From Neofusicoccum parvum (lineage: Eukaryota; Ascomycota; Dothideomycetes; Botryosphaeriales; Botryosphaeriaceae), in NCBI GenBank assembly GCA_020912385.1, contig CP087207.1, positions 62,001 to 126,000 on the forward strand: a DNA stretch of 64,000 bases, given 5' to 3'. This document shows positions 23,564 to 36,094 of the stretch, piece after piece (positions within the stretch are counted from its first letter, which is position 1; every line of letters begins with the position of its first letter). The position numbers and the translations under genes are program-made. A model generated the notes under the pieces. It saw only the letters and a program-made list of their open reading frames with translations, was not told the DNA's origin and did not search any database.

Positions 23564-25419
23564 ATGACGGTCTACGAGATCGTCTCGAGAGTCTCGTCGG
23601 GCATTTCCATTGTCGCTGCCCTCTTCATCGTAGTAACTTTTGCGCTTTTCCCAGCGATGCGGAAGCCGATGAATAGGCTCATTTTCTTGGCATCGGTCGG
23701 TAACGTTGTGCTTTATGTGTTCTATTGCATTGGCACCAGTGGAATTCCGCAGCCTGGTAAGAGCATGGCGCTCTGCCGGTTGCAGGCTTTCTCAATCCAG
23801 ACGTGCGTTCCGCTCCGAGCCGTATCCCGGTGCACAATCTGACGCAAGAGACCAGGTTCTCAACATCCGCAATGCTCTTTACCGTTGCGATGGCCATCAA
23901 TGTTTGGCTGATATTTTTCCGGTGCAGTCGCTCTCTTTGCATCCGGCCTGTGCTGAGTACTCCGCCCGGCTGACGCTGCAGCAGAAAATGGGCGCCTTCG
24001 GAGCTCCGCCGCCTAGAGCTGACCTATCTGGCAACCATATATGGCTTCACCGTCCTGCACTCTCTGATCTTTCTCATTTTCGACATAGCGCCGACACAAT
24101 CAGGAATATACGGGCCCGCGAATGTAAGGCGTCCGCCGTGTCCTTGCCGGTTCTTAGCTCACTCGAGTAGCTGTGGTGTTGGGTGACGAAGGATTACCAA
24201 TGGATCCGATTCACGTTCGGCTACGGTATCACCTGGTGAGACAAATACCCCGTCCTATTTCCAAGTACACACGTGCGGAAAAATTGACAACCAAAGGGTT
24301 GGCTGTCTTGTGATAACAATCATCTACATTGCGACGGGCGTAAAGATCTTACGGCAAAACCTGGAACTCAAGCACGGGAACTACGCCATCGATACTCCTG
24401 TTACTGTCCTGCAGGTTGGCAATCCATTCCGCCCGTCCGGCCGAGTTGTTTGCGTCACAGAGGTCCATGTAACCTCGAGCTTCCGGGAACCTGTCTCGCC
24501 ATGCTCAACAGCCGCAGAATCAGATGTCCAAAGGAACAACGATGGAAAGAGCGGTACGCAAGATGAGGAAAATCTCGGGAGCGAATTGCATATACCGCAC
24601 GACATACGCGACACCCCGGAGCTGCAGCAGCAGGACTTGCAAGGACCACATCCCACTAGCAGGGCCAACGTCGAGCTCGACGGTCCGGAGAATTCGGCCT
24701 CGCAACGCCCAGGAAATGAGAATGAGAAATACGACGGCACCCGGCCTTTCTCCTCACATCAACTGGACAGTAGCCCCTCTGCAGAGCAAGCTGCGCAAGA
24801 GCCCTCTAGAGGCTCCTCCGGAGACTCGCAAAAGATGTTTGGAATTCCATTGCCTCGCTGTTTACGCTTCCCCTGGAGGCTGAAAAGGACTACCAAGCTA
24901 CGGGATCCGAGAGCAGCACACGCGCGCGAGGCCGCCATGGCCTATGCAAAGATGAGCATCCTGATGTTCTTGTCTCTGATTCTTGTTTGGGTGAGTCCCC
25001 CAAACCGGATCCCTCGCCCCACATTACAAGGATCGGCATCGTGCAGGATTAAAATGCCCCCTCCGTATCAGTGCAATTTTCAACTGCCGGTAGATTATTT
25101 TACTAAACAGTCACAGGCACCTGCGAGTGTGAATCGTGTTTACCTTCTCGTGAATGACAACAAGGACAGCACCATCCTGAACACGCTACAGGCTGCTTTC
25201 AATCCCACACAGGGCTTTTGCGATTGCATCATCTACGTCATTATGAGCTGGTCGTCATGCAAAATTATTGCACGGGATGTCTACAGGGCGCTTCAGGGAA
25301 GAGGAGAATTCAGACCAAGAACGGTCGAGTTTGAAGCCGGTTCCGATACAGATTCCGATGCGGGCTCCGGCACAACCTTGGAACCGACACGTTCACCGAG
25401 TCGCTCTTTGTCCATATGA
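23564..25419 (+). CDS. Git3/cAMP-receptor-like G-protein-coupled receptor
   Basis: Seven-helix receptor of the fungal glucose-sensing/cAMP-receptor-like class, expected in the plasma membrane and coupled to a heterotrimeric G protein. Six exons (23564-23802, 23856-23921, 23985-24123, 24171-24235, 24297-24990, 25117-25419) give 501 residues. Family landmarks are P-M-N-R-L-I-F-L-A-S after helix 1, L-C-R-L-Q-A-F-x-I-Q-T before helix 3, I-F-F-R-K-W and E-L-R-R-L-E (the conserved loop after helix 3), Y-G-P-A-N-L-W-C-W, and the last helix pair (ILMFLSLILVW then A-P-A-S-V-N-R-V-Y). The third cytoplasmic loop is very long (about 190 residues, Ser/Pro/Glu-rich) and precedes R-E-A-A-M-A-Y-A-K. The start could also be 23495, adding 23 residues. 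Every junction restores frame and motif. The ligand is unknown. Confidence 0.87.
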
Positions 25420-26436
25420 CAGGTTTAGCAAATGATAAAATCTTCTAGGCTCCACTCAAGCCGAGCGTCAATACTAGTATACATCCGCTCCAGCCGGAAC
25501 CATGCTTCTACCAGTGCTATGCGAACTTCCTATTTTTGACTGCTCCAAGCCTACAGCGCCCATGATGCCTCGGAATGTGGGAAACGCTTTGAAGCTAAAA
25601 TTACCTAGCCGTGGCCCGTGATTTGGTTTCTAAGATTATCCTGGAAAGCGGAGCAGGTCGGGTTCAATCATGAAGAAGCAAAGTCCCACCTGCAATGCAG
25701 TTCCGCAGAAAGGGACGCCATGCGCAGCTGTTTGGATGTAAAGCACCAGGAACCCGCTCTACAGAAGCAAGCCCAGTACCTCGACAAGCTCAGCGAACCC
25801 CAATCTTCTAAGTGTTGTGTTTTTGGAAAGCAATGGCGATTTCCACAGGGAGACAACTAAATCATTAATATACTAAACGGAGAAGAGCATAGCATAATTG
25901 GTATATTAAAGTTCAATCTGCGGTGTCTGGCAACTATGGTAGCTCTCCTCATGTAGGTGGTCGTTGGCAGGCATTTTCGTTGATGTCGAAACAGCCTATT
26001 CTTTAGCGCCCCGTAATCCCATAATCTAGCCACGTCATGAATGGAGCTATCTAATGATGAAATAACGGTCAGTAAGGCTGAAGGGTTTAAGCGAAGCAGT
26101 GGCGCTCGTATAGTTGCGTTTGCTATCCTGGAAGTAGAGTAGCAAAGACTTTAGCGCAGTAACAACCAATAAGGCTCCATCCGACGTATCCGGCTTTTTC
26201 CTCTTCTACGACAAGTCTTGTTCCACCAAAGAGGTGCAGGTACCAGGTCTAATGGTAGACTCCCACTGTTGCACGACCTTCTCCGGGACTAAATGGGCTA
26301 AGAACGGTGTCAGCCAAGCATTGTACAGGCTCCCCATTTCAAGGTCTTTAAAAGGTGACGAACCTCACAAACATTCCCAGAATCATTCACAAAAGCCTCG
26401 CCACATTCAGCATCACTCACGCTTGTTTTCTCTAAA
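25420..26436. other. Intergenic
   Basis: About 1 kb, no gene recognised. A CTTTAAAAGG stretch near 26345 is a possible TATA-like element for the next gene. Confidence 0.5.
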
Positions 26437-27085
26437 ATGCAGTTGAAGGCTCTCCTCTTCCTCGCGCTGAGTGCCGGCGCAATTGCGCAGTCTTCAGCTG
26501 GCGGTAAGCCATATCATCACTACATTTATTGTGATCCCTTCTAACGTAAAAAGCATCCTGCAATGCTCCAAGCCAATGTTTGTCGGGCACGTGTGTGGCC
26601 GGTAGGTATCTGATGTCCCAGGACTGGCACTATGCTTACGGTCTATCCAGCTACGGGAAAGTGTAACAGAGGAAGCGTTGGTGGTATGGTATCTTCTCTT
26701 CTTGTACGGTCTTCAATGAACTCATACAGTGCACAGCTCGCTGCAGAAGCGGCCATGATTGCTGGTCGAACAGATGCTCTGGTATGTACACTACCCACCG
26801 ATGATTTGGACAGATCAACTTACAGACGACCAGGCGGAACTTGCGCATCGTGCCAGAATGGTGCAGGGATAGGACTACCTCCGAACAGTGAGCAGCTCAC
26901 AATTTTTGGATCTGTTGCCTGCTGACATATTCAGGGGAATGTCCCGGGATCGGGCAAGATATCTGCTGCAGCAGCCATTGCAGAGGTATGCACCACGCCA
27001 CTCTATAATCGACACTGCTGACCATTCCGTAGTGGACAGCTCCGCAGCATCGGGATTCCGCTGCCTCAGCAACACTCCTCCGTAG
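26437..27085 (+). CDS. Secreted cysteine-rich protein, seven micro-exons (120 aa)
   Basis: Unrecognised secreted protein. A signal peptide (MQLKALLFLALSAGAIAQS) is followed by about 100 residues with fifteen cysteines. Seven exons of 38-67 bp (26437-26503, 26554-26601, 26651-26688, 26730-26781, 26834-26887, 26935-26985, 27033-27085) sum to 363 bp, exactly 121 codons including TAG. Introns are 41-52 bp with GTAAG/GTAGG/GTATC/GTATG/GTGAG donors. The joined protein shows a repeated spacing: C-x6-C-x4-C-x6-C, then C-x3-C-x5-C-x4-C-x4-C-x2-C, then C-x7-C-C-x3-C. This spacing appears only when all six introns are removed, which strongly supports the model. The short, disulfide-rich, secreted design suggests an effector, antimicrobial or chitin-binding-type peptide (inference). 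One odd cysteine may pair between molecules, or an exon edge may be slightly off. Confidence 0.75.
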
Positions 27086-27587
27086 AGCTGCTGTTAAGAG
27101 GTTCCAAAACCACCGCTGAGAATCTTCTACCCTTCCCTGTACATACCGATCAAACATTGCAATTCTCAGCTTCGCACTTTCGTAATGATCTTTGATGATC
27201 ATCCATGAAGATTATGTTTAAATTTGCGCTTCACCTTCTTAATCTTGAGAACGCGCTCAATCGCGTTAGATCTCCCTCTTAACTCCATCTCTATGCTTCG
27301 TAGAAGCGTAGCTTTATGGACTGTACCAATTCATTGGAAGCACGCTTTTGGGGCAGGAGGGTGCTTAATAGATGCGTATTTAAAAGAGTAAAATAGCAAA
27401 GAACCCATGGTTTCCCAAGTGGAGATGATAGAATTTCAAGGCTCTTCAAGAGCATAATGTTAAGCGGCTATTTACATGGTTTTTAATTTGTGCTATACAG
27501 GGCAACTTCAGCCTTTGTATTTAATTTTCCTCCGCCAACTTCATTCGTTGGCCGATTTTCTCGCCGACTCCTGTCCACTCGACTCAT
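27086..27587. other. Intergenic, AT-rich
   Basis: 500 bp between convergent 3' ends. Nothing recognised. Confidence 0.6.
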
Positions 27588-28590
27588 TTACGAGCACTCC
27601 TTCTTAGAGTTGTCGGTGTAGAAGTAGTCCTTCTGGATCTTGATCTCATCCGCGTGCCACGTCTTGCCGCCATCGGAGGTGGTCAGTCCGTCCGAGGTAG
27701 CACCAGTCAAAGTCAGGGTGTCGCCGTACTTCGCGTCAGCCTGGTTCAGGTGGATGGTGAGGTTCTCCCAGCCTGGCATGTCTGTTAGCCTATGAATACA
27801 CGGGACTGAGATGGTTTCACTGACCATAGCCGGCGAGAGTTCCGCAGTCGGCGGCGTAGCACTCGTTTCCGCTGTACAAAACCTCGAGCTTGAGGCCAGG
27901 GTCTACAACAATGTCAGCGATTTCTGCTGTAGCTTATGGAACAAAGAGCCACATACTGTCCGACTGAGAAGAGATCAACTCTCCGTTCTTCCACACCTTC
28001 TGGGTGATGTTGGTGCTGGCCTCATCGATTGCGATCTCAAAGTCCAGCGTGGTGCCAGGAGCCACAGGCTGGTAAGTCTGGGCAATCTGACCGGCTACGA
28101 GAAAAAAAAAGTCAGACCGTTTCCCTGTCTGGTTTCGCCGATTGGTGACTTACAAGGGTGATAGGTGCTTGCGGCAACGCACCAGTTGTCCGCAGTAGTG
28201 TCACAGCCACTGTTGATGTCAATTAGTCTCTGTTCCCGCCCATATCTTGCTTGAAGACCACACTCACGTCATCTGCTGGTCCGGGGCCCAGTTAAGGAGC
28301 GGCTGGACGAACGAGAGCTGCAGAACATCCTTGTTCGCGGGGCTCTCTTGCACACCGATCCAGAGCGCAAGTTCCTCCTGAGGGTTGGAGCCGGTGGCGT
28401 AGTTGCAGGGAATGGCAGGCGGAGCCATCGAGTAGGTGGCCTTCGTGATATAGGCGCCACCGCTGGTAGGCCCGCTGTAGAACATGTTCCCGAACTTGTA
28501 GTTCTGGTACCATGATTCGTCCGAGGATTGGGCGGATGCTCGCAGAGCAAGAGAAAGAGCGGCGGCAGCCGAGACTGAAGTGGAACGCAT
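27588..28590 (-). CDS. Secreted fungal protein of unknown function (262 aa)
   Basis: Five exons (28590-28268, 28209-28154, 28094-27957, 27902-27825, 27781-27588) make 262 residues. A clear signal peptide (MRSTSVSAAAALSLALRASA) leads into a beta-rich extracellular domain with A-L-W-I-G-V, C-D-T-T-A-D-N-W-C-V-A, a Q-K-V-W-K-N-G-E strand, Y-S-G-N-E-C-Y-A-A-D-C-G-T, and a final C-S. Six or so cysteines could form disulfides. The W-I-G-V and N-G-E strands loosely recall jelly-roll lectin or glutamic-peptidase (eqolisin) folds, but no catalytic signature was confirmed and I assign no activity. The start at 28590 is chosen because the signal peptide begins there, although an in-frame Met lies 13 codons upstream. 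A TATA-like TATAATAG sits about 125 bp upstream. All introns have GT-AG ends and keep frame. Confidence 0.82.
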
Positions 28591-31500
28591 TTTTGTGATT
28601 GTGAGAGCCTGTCTCTGAAGTGCTATCAAAAGAAGGTTGGTGTTGAGAAGTGGCGCTGAAAGAATGACAGGGATTGCGAGGTATCTCTGGGCACTTGTAT
28701 CTGCGGATTCAAAGAACTATTATAGAGAGATCCAGTAGGCACAAGTACATCAATACGAAGCACGTGTGTTTCAAGTTGCAGATTGATTAAGGGTGACTGT
28801 CGATTGTTTCCGAACGGAGACTCGGCAGCGCACCCAGACCCTCCAGCGATGTGTGCGCAAATTGTTCCGCCTCCAATTAGTCAACTATAGACGCCTGCTC
28901 CGACACGAGAGGAAGATCACGAACAACAGCACCACACAAAACCTCCTGGCAACCAATGGCAAACCCTCTCGCCGTCGTAGCGCACTGACGGTGGTATGTT
29001 CCGCGGAATCAAATGTGCGGAAGGATGCCTGATCATCGAACGTCTCGGGGCGCTTCCAGCAGGTGCCGGAATCACCAGCCTGTTCAGTCGGAGCAGCACA
29101 ACGTCAACTAGAGGAGACCCAAGAGCAGCTGCGAAGGGACAATTGCGCTGCGCCTATACCGAGAGCGTGTTTGAAACCGAGCTGCCCGACGAAACGAGCG
29201 GTCAAACGTGCTGAAACGGAGGCTTGTATCGTACAAGCCTCGCAAGGCCAGCCAATAATAGCGCGAGATGATCTTCCGAGAAAATGAAGCGGAACAACTC
29301 GACCGATCGAGCCAGCGGGCAGAGAAGCAATTCTGCCGCCTATCATCATCCGGCCGGACAACCCGGTCCGAACGCACGATTCACGCATGTCACCGGGACC
29401 GGATCCCTCCTGCTGCCACCACGTCTTGACCTTGGCCAGCAACGAAGACTATTTCCAGAAAGGCACGACCAGGTGATGGTTGAGGATCCGGTTTGACCAG
29501 TCTCAAGCAGCGACCAGAGCGCCTCTACAATGTCCTTGCCCGGCTCCGACCTTCGGAGCATCTCCTGGCAACAGGCTCGACGCTCAGCGGAAAAGCTGAT
29601 GAAGGCCTGATCAGCACGACGAATATTCGCGGATAGCTGACGCTGGTCACATATGAAATGTAGATTTGCGGGCAGGCAGCCTGGGACGCACAAGCCCGAA
29701 AGTCAGTCTGCAGCTCGCGGCGAAGCATACACGTACACGCCGCGCCGCACCGCAGCACGCTATGATCAATAGCATCAGATAGCGGATGAAGCTGTCCACG
29801 TACACTAGCGTACCGTGGCCAGTGACACTCAGATATCCAGTCATGAGGTCATGCTCCAGCAACTGATCGAACGCCAGACATGGATCCTCGAGCAACTCTT
29901 GCAGGAGAGGCTCCCGTGGTACTGGGTCCGCATGCAGGACAGCTGTAGTCGCACGGGACGGCCAGCTGCTGTGGAGCAAGACTATAAGAAGGCTGCAGGG
30001 CAGGTGGCAAGCAATAGAAGATAAGGGCACAGCCCTGATGTGCACATGCTCGTGTGATGAGGATGTCGTCCGGTCCTCGATGAGGCGAAAGCAGCCGTCG
30101 ACGTCGCCATCCAGCTCGAGTGTGCTCGATCCTTGCGCTGTCCGCCGGCGAAGGGTGAGCTCTGAAGCCTTACTCGCGATAAGCTCGACCGCATCCCTGC
30201 GCTGCTGGGGAGATGACCCTTGGGACGGCGGAGGTGAGACGCAGCCAAGATAAGCGCGGCTGGCCATCGACTGGACGACGGCGACGCTGAGGGAGCGGAA
30301 CACTACAAATACCGCTGGCAGATAGGGCTCACGCGGGCAGGATACGAACAAGAGGACTTGACGTGGCGGCAGCAGGACCAGCGCGGCGCACGGCAGTGTT
30401 TGGAAACAAGGGCTGGGGCTGGTGAAGCGCGGCCGGAGGAGGGAGTCCACAATTATCCATAGACCGGGAGGCGCTCGCTGCCCGCACCAGGCCGGATGCG
30501 GGGAGGCACCGGTGCTGGCGCTCCCGGCTCGTATACGATGCAGCGTATGGTGGCCGAGCCGTCGAGTGCGCGATTGGGTTGATCTGCGCCGCCGCCCGCG
30601 ACCGCCGCCGGAGTGTATTCGGGCCACGCCCTGCGTTCCTTTCCTTTTGCTGCACACCTTGCCCAGTGCGGCAGATCCTCAGCTGCGCGGCGATCGGGCG
30701 CGCTTCCTTTTGTTCGCCGCGTTTTCGTCGACTGGGGCCAGGGCCCACGTGGGCGACATTGGGTCTTTTGCCAGAGCGGCATGCGGCAACGCTGGTGCAT
30801 GAGAAACACGACCCGCCCAAGCCCTGGCTGCAGGCTGGGATAAAGATAGCAGGGCGGATTCCCACCCCCTCGTATAAGAGAGTTGCAGCAGGATTGCAGG
30901 GGGCGCGCAGGCTCTGCTGCATCGCTCCCGCAGCAGCGAGCACCGTGGCCAGGCAGCAAGGCCAAGCCAGTCTACAGCGTCGCGCTGCAGACTGCGACGT
31001 CGCGCGCAGAAAGCCGCCACCGGGCCAAGCGAGCGCGCGGGGAGATGAGACGAGCAGCCGCCGCCGTCCCAGTTTTAATCCCTCCTCGCCGCTGCATGAA
31101 CCGCCACAGGGTTGCTCAACCACCCCAGGAGCCCCAATGTCTCGGAGTCGGAGCAAAGATTGCTTGCGCGCGCGGAGAAAAATGACTCTCGACTGCAGAA
31201 ACCCACTTAATTCCTGTAGGGCCAACGTCAACGACACCGCAGCGCGAGAGGAACACAGGGCGGGCGAAGTGTCGCTGCGATAGTCTGGCGCCACGCGCAC
31301 ATCGCTGCCGTGCCGCTGCTAGAGCGCAGTGGCTGGCCGCGTTGGCGCGCGCCGCTCAGCACGACTGGAGCGCTACCCGACGGTTTTGCTTAGGCGGCGT
31401 CGCGCGCCGATAGTTGCCCGAAGGACTCGCCGCTTGCGGGTACCTGAAGCCACACGTGCGCGATGGCTGGCTGACGACGCAGTGCTTAATCCGACGAGAT

Positions 31501-31718
31501 CTTCACGCTCCCAGGACGCTCGTGTCGTGCACTTTGATTAGACATGTACATTCTATCGTTTCGTAGAGCTCGTAGCGATCGAACCAACCGGACTCCCAGA
31601 CTATCCCGCGCCAGAGAAACACCATTAAGAGACCCGCTCGTATATCCCCGCATGTTTGCCGCTGCCAGTCCCAGCCCTTCTATAGTTTTCGCGCGTCATT
31701 AAGAAAAACACCACATCC
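28591..31718. other. Long intergenic stretch with GC-rich island
   Basis: About 3.1 kb. From roughly 30,000 to 31,550 the sequence is strongly GC-rich, so open frames exist in all six frames; none shows motifs. Between about 28,790 and 30,020 the plus strand has broken frames with charged helical character (for example RQLEETQEQLRRD near 29,100), possibly a decayed gene, but no family can be named. Confidence 0.5.
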
Positions 31719-33155
31719 CTAGCAGCCGTTGTAGCCCTTCTGCTGCCACATCTTGACGCTCTTGACGAGCAGCTCGCCCTTGTCCGCCCACGTCGGGTAC
31801 CACTGGTCCCTGGCGTTCCAGAAGTCCCGCCGCGCCGTCTCGCTGGCGTCGACCCACGGCTTGCCTGACTTGCCGTCCTTGAACCAGCCGTTCGTGCCGC
31901 CGACCGCGACGTTGATGATGAGGTAGAAGTCCTCGTCAAAGGGCGTGGCGTTGCTGTCCGTCTGCGCCCAGGGGTCGACCAGGCGCGTGCCGTTGCTGTC
32001 CGACAGCGGGAAGTGGCCCTTGTCCCAGAAGGGCTTGTTGAAGTTGTTGTACATGACCTGGATCAGGCGCGTGTCGACGTACGTGAAAATGTACTTCTCA
32101 CTCCACTCCATGCCGAACGTGTGGTACGCCTTGGAGTACGTCGTGTGGAGAGCCTTACGCTTGACGTTGCTAGTCCACCACGCGTCCGACTCGGTGTCGG
32201 GGCCGAAGTGCAGCGCGCTGCTGATGATGTTGTTGCCGCCAGTCGCGTACGTGTAGTTGTTGCCGCGCGACTCCATGATGTCGATCTCGCCGGACCGCGG
32301 CCAGTCGCCGTACGTCGAGTTCTTGGGCAGCATCCAGATGGCCGGCCACAGCCAGTCGCCCTCCGGCAGCTGTGCAACCACCTCCACGCGGCCGAACTTG
32401 ATGTTGGCACCCACCTTGGTGTTGATGCGGGCCGACTTGACCGGGTTGACGATGGTGCCGTTGGTCGTGTTCGTCGAGGTGACACAGCTGCCCCAGTTCG
32501 AGCCGGTGCAGGTGCCCTCGTCCAGCAGGTTGATGACGTTGTTCGTGTCGATGAGGTTCTGGTCCTGCAGCGTCGGCTTGAGGTGGAGAATGCCGTCCTT
32601 GACGAAGGCATTCTCGTCCGTGTTGGTCGTCATTTCGAACTGGCCGTTGCTGTTGTCCATGTTAGCTAGGCTGCTGCAGCACACCTGCACTGGGCTAACT
32701 TACCCGAATCCGCCAACCTCGACCTCCTTGGTCCACACCTTGGTGTCCAGGCCTCCGGAGAAGCTGTCGTCCAGGATTTGGCAGTACTCGTGCTTGATGA
32801 CATTGCGCAGGCCGTCCCAGATGAGCACGCCGGTGACGCCGAAGCCGATGAGAACGCCAATGAGGGGGATGATGGTGGTCCACTTCGCCTTGGGGTCCTT
32901 CTTGTCCTTCCACGGTTGCTCGACGCTGCCCTTCTTGATGCGTCTGGAGCGGAAGTACCTCTGGGTGGCGATGCCGCTGCTGCCAATGTCGTAGAAAGAC
33001 CCGGTGGTGGAGGCAGGCATCGACCCGTAGGGCGTAGCGAACGGATTGGAGGGCGGGCCATTGCGGGGCGTGGAGGCAGCCGGGGCAATGCGGTCGCTCT
33101 CCGGCGTGCCAGGCCGGGGCGTCGCAGTGGCTGTCGTGGTGGCCGTTCCGGACAT
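31719..33155 (-). CDS. Membrane-anchored GH16 beta-glucanase-like protein
   Basis: Glycoside hydrolase family 16 protein, expected to cleave or remodel beta-1,3(4)-glucans at the cell surface. Two exons (33155-32704, 32649-31719) encode 460 residues. An N-terminal cytosolic region of about 85 residues rich in Thr/Pro is followed by a basic stretch and one membrane segment (IIPLIGVLIGFGVTGVLIW), giving a type II topology with an external catalytic domain. The catalytic signature G-E-I-D-I-M-E-S contains both catalytic glutamates around the Asp. L-W-P-A-I-W-M-L-P, the usual substrate-cleft segment upstream, is present, as is F-Y-L-I-I-N-V-A-V-G-G near the C-terminus. The single 54-bp intron (GTAAGT donor, GCTAAC branch) restores G-F-G-N-G-Q-F-E. 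Several N-glycosylation sites. Third positions are heavily C/G, suggesting good expression. The exact glucan substrate is not deducible. Confidence 0.9.
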
Positions 33156-36094
33156 GGTAACGAGAGGAACAGTCAAGTCAAGAGCGTGTGCTGGTGCCCG
33201 GCAGTGGATGGGCAGCTGCAGCTGGCAGGAGGGAAACGAGAGGAGTGCTTTATGGAATGGCAAGAACCAGGAAACAACGAGCGGGCCTGGTCAAGATAAG
33301 GTCCCCGCCGACTGGGCGGAGGTCTCGAAGCACGCAAATTGGAGCCATGGACCGAAGGCCCAGAGCGGCACGGACGACAGGCTGGGCGCGCTCCTTCCGG
33401 GTTTCAAGGTCGCGCTGCAGCCGAGATCTCCAGCGGCGACGATGCTATCAGGAGCCGCCCAGGCTGCTGCCGGCTGAGGGCAGCAAAGGCGAGGATGCGC
33501 GGGAGGGAGCGGTCGATATTGCGCACGGCGGCCGGATCGGGGCATGGTGCTGGCGGCTGCAGCCATGGTGTGTTTTTCACGGCCGCCCTACGGAACCTCG
33601 CGCTCTCAGGCTCGCTAGCGGCGGCACAGGGCCATTGCGGCTAGCCATCGATGCAACTCTGTCGGCGGCGGCGCATGGGCAGTGAGGGCAGTGTCCGTCT
33701 GCGGCGGCGCACGCCTGGCGCCGCCCAGCACGAGGCGGCGGCCGCCAGACACGGCGCGGGCGCGCGGGGGAGCAGCCAGGGTCGCATCGGCGCAGGCAAG
33801 CACACGGCGGCGTGCTGGGCGGAGGGTGGTGATTCGGGCGGCGTGGTGACGTTGGGGGCGGACAGAGTGCTGGGGCGCGCAGGGCCCAGGGCAAAGCTCC
33901 GCGCGCCCCTGCCTGGCGTGCGCTAGCGCTGGCGCCGCTCGGGTGAATCGAACGGGCAGGCGCTAGGCCCGCCAAGCAAGGGAAGGGCGACGGGCTGCAG
34001 CGCCGCTCCGCAGCGACCTCAACCTCGTCGCTTCGTGCGCGCTGCTGGTGCCCGCCTGCTGCCATGCGGCCCATGCTCGCCGCCTCCAGGCCCTGGTCCC
34101 GCGGGCACTCACTCCGCCGCGCGCTGCCGTGCCCGCTCGTCGGCCTCGAGCACCCACCGCCTGCCGATAACGTCCGTGGTCCCTGTGGCCGGCTATGAAT
34201 AGACCCATCCCGCTGCCTCACGCTCGTCAGGCTAACCGTCGCCAGGGGACCTGCTCGCCGGCAAGGCTGCTCCAGGATCGTGGGCCTCACGATGCGGATC
34301 CCGCCAGCCGTGCTGCCGTGCTGATGCGCGCCGCCGTCGCGACTCCTCCAGTCCTCTGCGTGCCCGCTGGGCGCGCCACTCCGTGTCTGGCCGTCGCGGT
34401 GCCGCGTCAGTCGTCCGAGTCGTCTGGCCGCGTCGTGAGGGTCGCGGCGGTCTGGCTGGCTCCTCCGCGACACCATGGGCGGTGGGCTGCGCGCATTGTC
34501 TCCCCAGCTGGCACGAAGCTTTCGGCCGTCCCGGCACGATGCGCTCGCTAAGTGACGGCGCTTTGAGCCGCGAAAATTTCCCCTGTCGTGCTACGCGCCG
34601 GCGATGCCCGCCTCAACGCTTTGCTCGCACGACATGTGCGTCGCGTCTGCATGCGCTATCATGACTGATCGCTGCAAGAGGACTACTCTGGTCTGCCTCA
34701 GCTGCCAGAGAGCTTCTAACGGACGCCACTGCTCCTGATCGGGCCTTCGCTGATCTGGATCAGGAAATCCTGCGCATATGGGACGCGAGAAGTCCGGACA
34801 GTCCATGATCGACACTCGTTCCGAAGGTCCGCGACCCTGCCCTACGATCTGGCCTCGGTGCTCGGCCCCTTGCAAGATGGCCTCCGCGCGCATCGTACCC
34901 ACTCTTCCGCCACAGATGCACCGCCATGACTCTGTCGCAGCCCAGCTATCTGAAAGCGCGTTCAGCTCCGCACCGACAAGCTTTGCTGGCAGTCTGGCAC
35001 CCGCTCTCAGCTCGCAAAATTCAATCTGGAATGCTCTCGACCCATCATGTCTCTTTGCGGAATCATGGCCTGGATCTCCCTGCATCTTGGAGGCGAGTCA
35101 GCCTCATCGTCTGCAGTTCGCACGCTGTACATGACTCTACATAGGCGACAAGTGTGGCTTGCTTTAGTGTAGGATACAGGTCAGTGCGGGTTTTTCTTCT
35201 TCGCCTTTGCCTCCGTTGGGTTGTCGTTGCTTCTGCCCGACGCTGGAACTTCCCAGAGATGGCAATACCCGACACTCTAGATCAGTCCATGTCTGATCAA
35301 ACCCCTCCGCTACTCCGCTCGCTGATAGATCTACACAGAAGTCAACAGAGAGAGAGCGTGATCGGTCTACCTGAGAGTGCGTTCCGTCCGAGCACGTGAT
35401 TTAGCACCAATGCAATGTTGCCCGCTATTCTCACCCATTCCATGTTTTCTGTACAATGTTAGGAGATCGAAAAAGTTCAATCTTTCCTGAATTTGTCCGA
35501 ACACACTTTCGCATTAATGCCTGTAGGTAATTCGTTGGTAGGTGCAACGCTGCTAGCGCCTACCGCAATGCACTAGTAATCATACTATTGTGTGTTAGAG
35601 GTCGCCACATAATTAGTCTCTCTTTTCTTTTCTTCTTTAAAGCCATGGCAGCCATTGGCCAGAAGTGAGCGATGCATCGGAGCTCAGGTCAGTCAACCTT
35701 CAAGACCAAATCTTCATTCTGTTTCTGGGGTCCAGACACGACTTCATGACCCTGCAGGAACTGCGAAGCCTTTATGTTGAGCAAAGTCATCACCGGTCAA
35801 TATTAACAGACGAGCTCATGTCGTCTTGAGAAACGATGTCTTCCGCAGCATCCAGTTGGCCATCAAGCCTTTGTCTGCTCTGAAACTAACAAAGGACTGC
35901 TACTCGAGGCTTTGGACTATGAGCACGCTGGACAGACACAATGCCCGAGCCTTTTCATCGCATTGTTCACTTTCATGAAAAAAGACTCCACGTTCTCATT
36001 CACCATGTCTCCGTACAAAACACAGTGCGCTCTTTTACTTAAACATGCTCTTTCATCACCATCCAAATTCTTGCTCTACCACATCACAGGAAAC
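33156..36094. other. Intergenic region with GC-rich island
   Basis: About 2.9 kb shared upstream region of GH16 (minus) and the J-domain gene (plus). The part next to GH16 (about 33,250-34,650) is very GC-rich with overlapping open frames on both strands and low-complexity Arg/Ala/Pro translations, judged non-coding. The rest is of ordinary composition with no gene recognised. Confidence 0.55.

Noticed and set aside
28793..30024. Possible decayed gene with coiled-coil-like charged frames
   Set aside because: No family could be recognised and the frame changes repeatedly; kept only as a note in the intergenic entry.
30329..31300. 323-codon minus-strand open frame and overlapping plus-strand frames
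   Set aside because: GC-rich low-complexity island open in all frames, with Arg/Ala/Ser-rich translations and no motif.
32013..32669. 218-codon open frame on the plus strand
   Set aside because: Exact antisense shadow of the GH16 gene, created by its GC-rich third positions; no motif.
33577..34476. 299-codon minus-strand open frame
   Set aside because: Same GC-island effect; no consistent codon bias or domain.
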